Shown here: one piece after another, positions 54,257 to 61,296 of the stretch
Layout: each line of letters begins with the position of its first letter
Numbering within the stretch: the stretch's first letter is position 1
DNA from: Moheibacter lacus
Lineage (GTDB): Bacteria > Bacteroidota > Bacteroidia > Flavobacteriales > Weeksellaceae
Direction: 5' to 3'
NCBI RefSeq assembly: GCF_014042165.1
Contig: NZ_JACDZE010000001.1
Coordinates: forward strand, 1,138,595 to 1,202,594
DNA: 64,000 nt
Made by a program: the position numbers and the translations under genes
Notes under the pieces: generated by a model
What the model was told of the DNA's origin: nothing
Seen by the model: the letters and a program-made list of their open reading frames with translations, nothing else
The model's database searches: none

Positions 54257-55072
54257 TCAAATAGATTTTGAAAATGTGTTCTCCTTCTGTAAATACTGAT
54301 ATGCATGGAGGAAATCCCGATGAACTTCCTTTTCAGAAAGTTTGAGTTCTTGTGCAATAACCATGAAAGAGGATTTTTGTTCAAATCTTCTCTTCATAAT
54401 CTCGAGTTGTTGACTGGTTAGTTTGCTTGGCTGTTCTTCATTTTCGGAGGTTCTCTGCTTTGGCTGTTCAAAAGAACTCCTATTAAGAATTTTCCGAAGA
54501 TCATTTATGGCTCTGCTTACCTCATTACTTATACCTGTCACACTGCTTCCCATTGCTTCTGAAATTAATTTGTACTGAAAACCATATTCAAGGCAAAGTT
54601 CAATCAGGTATTTTCTTTTGGGATCAAGTACGCTTAAGACTTTATTAACTTCGTCAAAATTTCTTTGATCAGATTCCTGACGGAGAAGATGTTCCTTATC
54701 TTGCAAAGGATCGTAACCGACAAGATAATCCTGATAATTCTCAAAACGTTCAAGTGAATTAATTAATCGATGAAATTTATTCCTTGGAGCAGTGACATAC
54801 GATATACAATCTCTTTTCATAACAAACCGTAAAAAGCCAAGAATATGATTAGGCGTTTCAATGGTGTCGCGGTGTAGCCAAAGTTTGAGGAATGTATCCT
54901 GAAGAATAGTTTCCACTAAAAAATCATCCTCAAGCACTTGCCTTCCAACCCAGAAAAGAAGTCTTTTATAGCGTAAATGAATATGTTCCAGAGCGATTGG
55001 ATTGCCTTTTTTCAACAGTTCGTACAATTGAAGATCATTCATTGTTCGAGGCAAAGAGTTTGTTCTTTTCAT
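54257..55072 (-). CDS. ECF-type sigma factor with extra C-terminal HTH, partner of dCas12f-like protein
   Basis: A 271-residue sigma-70 family protein. Region 2 spans about 20-92 (NPIALEHIHLRYKRLLFWVG ... ILQDTFLKLWLHRDTI ... LGFLRFVMKRDCISYV) and region 4 about 144-196 (VLDPKRKYLIELCLEYGFQYKLISEAMG ... NEVSRAINDLRKIL). After a polar linker, residues 218-264 (LTSQQLEIMKRRFEQ ... LKLSEKEVHRDFLHAYQYLQ) resemble a second region-4-like HTH not found in ordinary ECF factors. Its stop lies 1 bp before the dCas12f-like start. No anti-sigma gene is adjacent. Confidence 0.85.
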   Translation of the reverse strand: MKRTNSLPRTMNDLQLYELLKKGNPIALEHIHLRYKRLLFWVGRQVLEDDFLVETILQDTFLKLWLHRDTIETPNHILGFLRFVMKRDCISYVTAPRNKFHRLINSLERFENYQDYLVGYDPLQDKEHLLRQESDQRNFDEVNKVLSVLDPKRKYLIELCLEYGFQYKLISEAMGSSVTGISNEVSRAINDLRKILNRSSFEQPKQRTSENEEQPSKLTSQQLEIMKRRFEQKSSFMVIAQELKLSEKEVHRDFLHAYQYLQKENTFSKSI

Positions 55073-55194
55073 AAGCAGTGTATTTTAGCCAATTATAGCT
55101 CGAAGAACTGCTTTGATCAATAAGGTAAATTCTCTACATAAAAACGCTAACTCTACATCTTGTACAATAGAAAAAGCGTGGAACTCAACTTACT

Positions 55195-55302
55195 GCATTA
55201 GAGGCACTGGTATGCCCGTGTACGATAAGAGAGCCCACGCCGCGGTCGTGAGCTAATTTACTTATCTTCTCGTACACATAAAAATTACCAGTTTTCTAAT
55301 GC
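55195..55302. promoter_or_regulatory. 108-bp imperfect palindrome upstream of sigma-dCas12f operon
   Basis: Nested arms pair across the region: GCATTAGA/TCTAATGC (55195-55202, 55295-55302), ACTGGTA/TACCAGT (55206-55212, 55286-55292), GTGTACG/CGTACAC (55218-55224, 55271-55277), ATAAG/CTTAT (55225-55229, 55261-55265) and AGCCCACG/CGTGAGCT (55232-55239, 55247-55254, one mismatch). The apex holds the 13-mer shared with the guide-like RNA. It could be a structured RNA, a regulatory site or a recombination end. Confidence 0.75.
55230..55242 (-). repeat. Guide-like 13-mer, copy 2: possible target site
   Basis: AGAGCCCACGCCG, identical to 53070-53082 and in the same orientation. Read on the minus strand it is 158 bp upstream of the sigma start, oriented toward the gene, and the base just 5' of it is G. 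If the downstream RNA is a guide, this is the only visible match in the window. Confidence 0.7.
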
Positions 55303-55368
55303 GAGATTCTAAGCAATTGCTTCAATATTTTATTAGAATAATTGCATTTACATTATTGCAAATATACT

Positions 55369-55408
55369 AAAACTTTCATGTAATCCATTTGGATTACATG
55401 AAAGTTTT
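55369..55408. promoter_or_regulatory. Perfect 18-bp-arm palindrome before XRE gene
   Basis: AAAACTTTCATGTAATCC (55369-55386) and GGATTACATGAAAGTTTT (55391-55408) are perfect inverted repeats with a four-base spacer. The palindrome lies 22 bp upstream of the XRE regulator start, so it is a likely operator for that protein; as RNA it would also be a strong hairpin. Confidence 0.75.
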
Positions 55409-55430
55409 GATTTTTTCACAAAATTGCATT

Positions 55431-55673
55431 ATGGCTGGGCTCAACGAGAAAGATATATTGCTAAAAAACAAAATTGCTGATAGGATTAAGTTTCTAAGAA
55501 CTAATACTGGCTTGTCACAATCTGAATTTGCTAAAAAATATGAAATTGACAGACAAATATTAAATCGTTGGGAAAGTAAAAGCAATAAAAGAGGGTTGAC
55601 AATCTATACTATAGCGAAATTTTGTGATCTTGTAGGTATTTCTCTAAAGGATTTTTTTGATTTCGACGCATAA
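55431..55673 (+). CDS. XRE-family helix-turn-helix regulator
   Basis: Using the ATG at 55431 the protein has 80 residues and one Cro/cI-type HTH (ADRIKFLRTNTGLSQSEFAKKYEIDRQILNRWES), with NKRGLTIYTIAKFCDLVGISLKDFFDF following. An upstream in-frame ATG lies inside the palindrome and is less likely. It is divergent from the sigma operon and convergent with the TolC gene, so it could regulate either cargo module or itself. Confidence 0.85.
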   Translation: MAGLNEKDILLKNKIADRIKFLRTNTGLSQSEFAKKYEIDRQILNRWESKSNKRGLTIYTIAKFCDLVGISLKDFFDFDA

Positions 55674-55738
55674 GAGAATAGAAAAATTACTCTTGAAAAA
55701 TTTTTAAACAGAGTTTAATAAAAAAGACAGTTGAGGTG

Positions 55739-57031
55739 TTAATCTATTTGACCTTCGGAATACCAATTCAACAATACAGAATTCATATAAAAAGTATATT
55801 TGGCAATGAGATTGTCAGACTCAACCTGAAGAAGATTGTTTTTCGCAGTCAGGTATTCATAAATGTTAATCATCCCAAACTCAAATTTATCATTGGTCTT
55901 TTCAAAGGAGAGTTGGTGGGCATTGAGATTGGTCTCTGAAGATTGCCATTGGTTGTATGAATTATTTGTTTTCAGATAGGCTTCACTCAGTAAATTATAA
56001 TACTCCTGCTCATACTGTCTTATCTGGAGTTGAGAACGTTCCAATTCTATTTTGGACTGTTCTACTGATTTTTTTGTTTGTAGCTTATTGAATATTGGGA
56101 TGTTCAACGATAAACGTATGAAATGGCTTCTATTATCTGCAATCTGGTCACTGAACGCTCCGACTCTCGAATCTGTGTAAAAGGAGGAAAGAGAATAACC
56201 TGCACTTAAGGTTGGATAATATAAGCTCTTTTGCTCATCTATTTGTTTCTGGGCTATTTCCTCATCTTTTTGAGCAAGTTTGATTTCAGGTCTTGTGGAC
56301 AATCCGTTTTCGTAAAGGTTTTGAATTTCTTCCGACGGTTGTGAGACCAACAATTCATTTTCAAACAAATAATTGCTTGAATCTTTCCTATTCAATAAAT
56401 TCTGCAAAGAAAGATAGGCTTGCTGACAGACAGATTCCGCATTGGTCTTTCTCTGATAATCGGAAGTCAGATTGGCTTTCATTTCCAATAGATCGCTTTC
56501 CGATTTATTACCTAAATCGACTTCTTCTTCAATTCTTGAGAGATGTGTTTTTGTATTTTCAATTTGGGATTCTACCAGCTTTAACTGTTCTTTGCTAAAC
56601 TGTAGCTGATAAAATGCTTGAACTACCTGAATCAGAATATCATTTTTGGTAATCTTGATATTGTATCGAACTTTTTCCTTTTCAAGTTTAGCAATTTTAA
56701 TCCTTTCAAAATTCTGCCAGTTAAACAGATCCACATTAGAACTCAAAGCGATATTGGAAGATTGAATGTCCAATGTTTCTCGGCTGTTGGTTGCAGGATT
56801 AATGACTGATCCAAATTCAAAGTTCTGCCCTGCCGAAATTCCCAATGTTGGAAGTAAATTACTACGTGTTTTTTCTACTTCTTTTGCGGAAATTTGCTCC
56901 TGTAATTGCTGATCTTTGATAGTTAGATTATTTTCCCAAGCATAGTTTATCGCTTGTTCCAATGTAAAGGATTGTTCCTGCCCTGCAACCACTATACAGT
57001 AGAATAAAAAAATGATTGTCAGTTTATTCAT
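55739..57031 (-). CDS. TolC family outer-membrane protein of peptide export cluster
   Basis: A 430-residue TolC-like protein with signal peptide (IFLFYCIVVAGQ) and two efflux repeats (SFTLEQAINYAWENNLTIKDQQLQEQISAKEVEKTRSNLLPTLGIS and a second set from about residue 235). It lies 15 bp downstream of the methyltransferase genes and, with HlyD and the ABC transporter at the right edge, completes a type I-like export channel for the modified peptide. Confidence 0.9.
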   Translation of the reverse strand: MNKLTIIFLFYCIVVAGQEQSFTLEQAINYAWENNLTIKDQQLQEQISAKEVEKTRSNLLPTLGISAGQNFEFGSVINPATNSRETLDIQSSNIALSSNVDLFNWQNFERIKIAKLEKEKVRYNIKITKNDILIQVVQAFYQLQFSKEQLKLVESQIENTKTHLSRIEEEVDLGNKSESDLLEMKANLTSDYQRKTNAESVCQQAYLSLQNLLNRKDSSNYLFENELLVSQPSEEIQNLYENGLSTRPEIKLAQKDEEIAQKQIDEQKSLYYPTLSAGYSLSSFYTDSRVGAFSDQIADNRSHFIRLSLNIPIFNKLQTKKSVEQSKIELERSQLQIRQYEQEYYNLLSEAYLKTNNSYNQWQSSETNLNAHQLSFEKTNDKFEFGMINIYEYLTAKNNLLQVESDNLIAKYTFYMNSVLLNWYSEGQID

Positions 57032-57046
57032 CTGTTAAAATTAAAA

Positions 57047-58042
57047 TCAACTTTGTTTTTCCGCAACGAAAAACCAGTTTTTATACACTTGATGAGACAT
57101 AAAGTTAGAATCCTCAAGATGAGGGGTCTCCACTACAGAATCAATTAATGTAGTATAATTATTCTTTTCAAAATATGCCCTTATTTCTTCTGCGGTAAAC
57201 ATTTCCGTTTCATCGCTAAAAAAATAATCCAACGGACCAAAATGTATAAACAATCCTTTCTTCTTTAAGACCTGATCTATTTTGCCGAACCAAAGTTTTA
57301 AGGCTATGACATCTGTAAAATAAATTGAAAAGACACAATCTATTTCATTATCATCAAAAGGTAAGTTGAAAATATCAGCAACAAAAAAGTCAACTTTGGA
57401 CTGAATTATTCTTTTTCGTTCTTCATCTATATAGGCAGAATGCTTTTGAGCAACATTGTCCAAAGTCAATACATTCTTATTTCTTGGTTGATAGAATTCG
57501 TATTGCTCTCTTTTCATCAACTCTTTGATATGCCAAATCATCGAATACGACTTATCTAAAGAATAAACTTTTTCAAACAAATCCGCAAGATCAACCGAGA
57601 GCCTACCGGTTCCACAACCTAAGAATAAAGACTTCTTATAAGCATTTTCAGAAATAACTTCCTTTATAGAATTAACTATCGTACTAATTTGTTCCTCCCC
57701 TTCCTTATAATAGCACCAATCCCTCCTTAAATACCAAAAGTCTTTTAATGTTGTATTCAGATTATCATTGGGATTAATTCTCAAATCCAACAAAGGAGTG
57801 ACAGAAATTTCTTGCATAATTGCATTTAAGATTTCTCTGACATTATTATAATTATGCAGATAACCTTCGACCAGTCTGTTAATAAATTGCTTTCTATCTC
57901 CATCATAATTAGATAATTGAAAAATTTTATTTCCCATCAATTTATTATGGTTATAAAGCAAATAAAATGTTTCAGCTATGTATGGCGGTATATTATCTAT
58001 GTAAATTTTTACGTCATCAATTTGAGTGAAATTATCTTTCAT
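57047..58042 (-). CDS. SAM methyltransferase resembling carnosine N-methyltransferase (N2227) family
   Basis: A 331-residue protein. Residues 100-320 form a class I methyltransferase: YLRRDWCYYKEGEEQI, the SAM loop SLFLGCGTGRLSVDLA, the acidic strand YSLDKSYSM, CVFSIYFTDVI and IHFGPLDYFF with TAEEIRAYFEKNNY after it. RDW, the HFGPL segment and the spacing resemble the N2227/carnosine N-methyltransferase family, which methylates histidine imidazole. The N-terminal 95 residues are extra and unrecognised. The nearby precursor core contains one His, a possible substrate; this is inference. Confidence 0.65.
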   Translation of the reverse strand: MKDNFTQIDDVKIYIDNIPPYIAETFYLLYNHNKLMGNKIFQLSNYDGDRKQFINRLVEGYLHNYNNVREILNAIMQEISVTPLLDLRINPNDNLNTTLKDFWYLRRDWCYYKEGEEQISTIVNSIKEVISENAYKKSLFLGCGTGRLSVDLADLFEKVYSLDKSYSMIWHIKELMKREQYEFYQPRNKNVLTLDNVAQKHSAYIDEERKRIIQSKVDFFVADIFNLPFDDNEIDCVFSIYFTDVIALKLWFGKIDQVLKKKGLFIHFGPLDYFFSDETEMFTAEEIRAYFEKNNYTTLIDSVVETPHLEDSNFMSHQVYKNWFFVAEKQS

Positions 58043-58047
58043 GTTGG

Positions 58048-58737
58048 TTATTTAATTGCTAAAAATCCTTCAAAACAGACATACTTCATTATAGTAGTAA
58101 TATCAGTAAATCCGGCTCTTTCTAATAAGTCTAAGTTACCTTGAGTTGAAAACGGTTCTAAAATACCTTTCAAACTTCTCGTTTTATCTAAAATTTCTTC
58201 TTTACTAAATCCTTGTTCCAGTTTATAATCGGTATAAAGTGCTGTCGATATATCCTGAAAGCGTGCGTCTGCACCTCTTACTTTTTCAAAAAGTAAAAAA
58301 GCCCCTCCCCAATTAAGAGAATTGTATATTTTATCAAAAATTAGTTGTCTTACTCTCGGTTTTATAAATTGAATAGTGTAATAAGAAATTATCAAATCAG
58401 ATTTTTCCAATTCCAAGTTGAGAATATCATCACAGAGCACATCAACATTTGAATAAGAAGATAGCTTACTTTTGGCACAATTTACCATATCTTCTTCTAT
58501 TTCTATCCCGATTATTTTAATTGACTTTGCTTTATTATGTTCTGCCAGACTTTCAAGTAAAGTTCCGGTACTGCATCCTATTTCATAACAGATAGATTGA
58601 TTGGAAAGGAAAAAGTCGGATAATCGACAAATTAGATCATGTCCTTCCTTATATAATGGAACGGACTTTAGAATATGGTTGTCAAATTTTTTGGCATTCT
58701 CGCCTGAAAAAGACCAGTTGGCATTTTTTAAATTCAT
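58048..58737 (-). CDS. CmoA-like class I SAM methyltransferase
   Basis: A 229-residue protein close to CmoA in layout: SFSGENAKKFDNHILKSVPLYKEG, the SAM loop CYEIGCSTGTLLESLA, ISYYTIQFIKPRVRQLIFDKIYNSLNWGGAFLLFEK, and a C-terminal KTRSLKGILEPFST with the Arg-Ser pair of CmoA. CmoA makes carboxy-SAM for tRNA modification; here, between a peptide precursor and another methyltransferase, it more likely serves peptide tailoring. It is 5 bp upstream of the N2227-like gene. Confidence 0.75.
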   Translation of the reverse strand: MNLKNANWSFSGENAKKFDNHILKSVPLYKEGHDLICRLSDFFLSNQSICYEIGCSTGTLLESLAEHNKAKSIKIIGIEIEEDMVNCAKSKLSSYSNVDVLCDDILNLELEKSDLIISYYTIQFIKPRVRQLIFDKIYNSLNWGGAFLLFEKVRGADARFQDISTALYTDYKLEQGFSKEEILDKTRSLKGILEPFSTQGNLDLLERAGFTDITTIMKYVCFEGFLAIK

Positions 58738-58790
58738 ATTATAAAACTAAGATGCATTTATTTAAACAACTCTTGAAAAGAAGAAGTCTC

Positions 58791-58824
58791 ACAATTTCCG
58801 TAATTGAACCATTACAGAAATTGT
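58791..58824. other. Hairpin between precursor and methyltransferase genes
   Basis: ACAATTTCCGTAAT (58791-58804) and ATTACAGAAATTGT (58811-58824) pair with one mismatch around a six-base loop. It lies in the intergenic leader of the methyltransferase genes. Confidence 0.6.
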
Positions 58825-58849
58825 TTCAGAAAATAGCCTGAGTTAAAGA

Positions 58850-58888
58850 AAAAGAGGCTGTTTTCACGAGTTGTGTACAGCCTCTTTT
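58850..58888 (-). terminator. Leaky terminator or attenuator after the precursor peptide gene
   Basis: AAAAGAGGCTGT (58850-58861) and ACAGCCTCTTTT (58877-58888) form a perfect 12-bp stem with a T-run on both strands. On the minus strand it lies 26 bp after the precursor stop. Partial termination here would give more precursor mRNA than enzyme mRNA, a common arrangement in peptide clusters. Confidence 0.7.
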
Positions 58889-58914
58889 CTAAATTTTTCG
58901 AATTTTTTAATTGA

Positions 58915-59070
58915 TTAGGTATAAATCCACACTTGATTTTTAGCATCCCATATTCTTCTAGGCATTTTATCATGGCAGTCACCTAAAATACCACCTGTTA
59001 ATTTTTCAAGCTCGTTTGAACTCTCATCAACAAATGAATTTTTAAATTCTTCTAATGATAATTTTTTCAT
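58915..59070 (-). CDS. Double-glycine leader peptide precursor (RiPP/bacteriocin-like)
   Basis: The ATG at 59070 gives 51 residues: a Glu/Leu-rich leader MKKLSLEEFKNSFVDESSNE-LEKLTGG ending in Gly26-Gly27, then a 24-residue core beginning ILGDCHDKMPRR and ending QVWIYT. The core has one Cys, one His and two Trp. A GG leader is cut by C39-type peptidase ABC transporters, and such a transporter, HlyD and TolC lie nearby. It heads an operon with two methyltransferases. An upstream ATG at 59106 is unlikely. Confidence 0.75.
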   Translation of the reverse strand: MKKLSLEEFKNSFVDESSNELEKLTGGILGDCHDKMPRRIWDAKNQVWIYT

Positions 59071-59177
59071 AATTACTATATTTTTTAAGTTGTTAAACAT
59101 TGGCAATTTAAAAATATTTTTTGATTTAACAAATTATTATATAATTTAGTCATCTAATCATAATTTAAATTTAAAAG

Positions 59178-60344
59178 ATGGATTTAGAGATTATATCAAA
59201 ACTCTTTTATGAGGGACAAACAAGTCTTGTTGATGCAATAAAAAGACTTCTATATAAAAATGACCAATCCATTTTTGAAAAAATAGACTTTTATAACGAC
59301 CAAATCTATTTAGATCCGCTTTTGTATTCTTATTTTACTTTAGGAAGCGATGGATTAAATATGACCCTTGAACAAATATTATATTCATTTCTTCCTGACA
59401 CATCTACATTAAATGTTATTAGTGACAAAAATGGCATTATATATTTACCAAATTTTGGATATTTATCAAATGTAGAAAGAACTTCGGTTTTTGCTTTTGA
59501 TAAAAGCAATCGCCAATTATTTTTGAAAACCGATTTAAATTCAGTCATTTCGTATGTATATGAGCCTATCAATAACATAGAAAAACATCAAATAGAGTTA
59601 TGTATATACAATAATCCATATTTTGATAAACTCATGCAAACTTCATGGGTAGAATCTGGTGATAATTTTTCACAAACTGAGCATAAGGATTTAGTAAATA
59701 ATAACAAGGAAAGTATAGAAAAAGCTCTGGAAATCATTAGAAAAAATATTCCAAGCTTTTATCAACTAATTATAGACTCAACGAAAAAAATATTTCTATA
59801 CGAAAACTCGGAAATTAGAAGTTTTGTTACTAAGCAGTGTCACGGTGCTATTTTTTTAAGCGTAGATCAACATTCAAATATTAATTACTTCTTAGAAGAG
59901 CTTTTGCATCAATGTGGGCATAATATATTTAATGCTGTCACATTTGATGTAAGTGAATTTCTTCAGGTATCAGAGAATACAAATCTTGGAGCACTAATCG
60001 GCAATAACGACTCAAGAACAATTTACGGAGCACTGCATGGTGTATTTACAGTAAGTTCAGGTACTCAAGGATTATATGAAATATATAAAAATGTCGATTT
60101 AGAAAATGATGTGTTAAACGAGGAATTAATGGCTAGATTAGCAATAAAATCGAGTCGATTTAGGTCTGGTATTGAAAAAATAGACTTCCAAAGTATATTT
60201 ACAGAGAAGGGAAAGTACATATACGATTTGTTAGATCAAAAATGTGAGCAAATAATAAATGATAATCCAGATATATTTAACAAGTTCGATTTTTCAAACC
60301 AACCACATGTTTTTTCGTATGAGAAATTCAAACAGATTAATTAG
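59178..60344 (+). CDS. HExxH-like putative peptide-modification protein
   Basis: A 388-residue soluble protein, divergent from the precursor gene. It has a metalloprotein-like helix FLEELLHQCGHNIF with His244 and His248, and a later RTIYGALHGVFTV segment (His287). This layout recalls the HEXXH-motif peptide-modification family found in RiPP clusters, in which an LHG segment follows the metal helix. However, the Glu of HExxH is Gln here (HQCGH), so the metal site differs. Function is inferred from context; it could also be an immunity or maturation factor. Confidence 0.5.
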   Translation: MDLEIISKLFYEGQTSLVDAIKRLLYKNDQSIFEKIDFYNDQIYLDPLLYSYFTLGSDGLNMTLEQILYSFLPDTSTLNVISDKNGIIYLPNFGYLSNVERTSVFAFDKSNRQLFLKTDLNSVISYVYEPINNIEKHQIELCIYNNPYFDKLMQTSWVESGDNFSQTEHKDLVNNNKESIEKALEIIRKNIPSFYQLIIDSTKKIFLYENSEIRSFVTKQCHGAIFLSVDQHSNINYFLEELLHQCGHNIFNAVTFDVSEFLQVSENTNLGALIGNNDSRTIYGALHGVFTVSSGTQGLYEIYKNVDLENDVLNEELMARLAIKSSRFRSGIEKIDFQSIFTEKGKYIYDLLDQKCEQIINDNPDIFNKFDFSNQPHVFSYEKFKQIN

Positions 60345-60348
60345 GATA

Positions 60349-61173
60349 ATGAAAAATTTTATTTATATACTTCTCCCATTTTACCTTGTTTCTTGTCTAA
60401 ACAAGTCACAACCAAAACAAAATTTGAAATCACCTGATTACTACTTTGCTCTTGCAAAAAAATATGGGTCCCAACAACAAGGAAGTGAGATACAGCAGAT
60501 ATATTATGACAGTGTACTTTATGTAGATCCTAACAATGCGAATACTTGGTGGGAAAAATCAACTTGGGAAATAAAAATTGGAAATTATATCAAATATTTT
60601 GAATACATGAACAAGGCTGTGGAGCTAGACCCCGGAGCTCACTTAGGTTGGAGAGGTGCTGTGAAGTTATATTACCTGCATGACTATGACGGAGCCTTAA
60701 AAGACTTTTTTGACCTAAAGAAATTATATCCTAATGCTACAAGTCTTGCTGCCAGAGGAGAAGATTTGGATTTCCTTATTGGAAGTGCTTATTGGCAAAA
60801 GAACGACTTTGAGGAAGCCATCAAATATTTCAACAAATCTATTTCAGAAAATAAGAATGGGGAAGAATGGGCTGATGTTTATACGTTTGTTTACTTAGGA
60901 ATTTGTTATAATGAAACCGGAGAAAAAGATTCTGCAAAAATCCAATTTGAAAAGGCATTAAAATATTACAAACAATGCGTTGATGCTTACTACTATTTAT
61001 CTAAAATCTATTTAGAAGAAGGTAATAAGGTAGTTGCTTTGAATCATATCAACAATGCTATAGATTATGCCGATAAGGGTTTTATCAAACAAGATTCTTA
61101 TCGTGATGTACTCGGGCAAATTTACTATTCGGATTTAACAGATTTAAGAAACTCCATCAGATCTGATAAATAG
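60349..61173 (+). CDS. TPR lipoprotein in peptide cluster
   Basis: The ATG at 60349, 4 bp after the previous stop, gives 274 residues with a lipoprotein signal (YILLPFYLVSC) and at least four TPRs (NTWWEKSTWEIKIGNYIKYFEYMNKAVELDPGA; AYWQKNDFEEAIKYFNKSISEN; GICYNETGEKDSAKIQFEKALKYY). It is probably an envelope scaffold or immunity-type protein; nothing specific is visible. It is in one transcript with the HExxH-like gene. Confidence 0.75.
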   Translation: MKNFIYILLPFYLVSCLNKSQPKQNLKSPDYYFALAKKYGSQQQGSEIQQIYYDSVLYVDPNNANTWWEKSTWEIKIGNYIKYFEYMNKAVELDPGAHLGWRGAVKLYYLHDYDGALKDFFDLKKLYPNATSLAARGEDLDFLIGSAYWQKNDFEEAIKYFNKSISENKNGEEWADVYTFVYLGICYNETGEKDSAKIQFEKALKYYKQCVDAYYYLSKIYLEEGNKVVALNHINNAIDYADKGFIKQDSYRDVLGQIYYSDLTDLRNSIRSDK

Positions 61174-61296
61174 TAATTAGTGTTCTAAATTTTAGTGCAA
61201 TTATGTTTGACAGATAAAGAAATAGAAATATACCATCATTTTTAGACAGCTCATGCCAAAAAATAGTAGAATTTAATCCTCAAATATTGTAGAAAT

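Noticed and set aside
53161-54384. Reading the Cas12f-like gene as an active IS200/IS605-type TnpB, or from the upstream codon at 54384
   Set aside because: No TnpA, no IS ends, catalytic residues lost and the C-terminus missing. The longer start lies inside the sigma gene, while the ATG at 54255 gives a family-like N-terminus.
55132-55158. Direct repeat CTCTACAT (two copies, 19 bp apart) upstream of the sigma gene as an operator
   Set aside because: Two short copies not on a whole-turn spacing; too weak to claim.
53004-55430. CRISPR array around the Cas12f-like gene
   Set aside because: Only one 13-bp sequence recurs, in two copies 2.16 kb apart; there is no repeat-spacer series.
58752-58841. 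Small plus-strand peptide starting MHLFKQLL
   Set aside because: It lies in the leader of the minus-strand methyltransferase genes, overlaps a hairpin and has no GG motif or partner.
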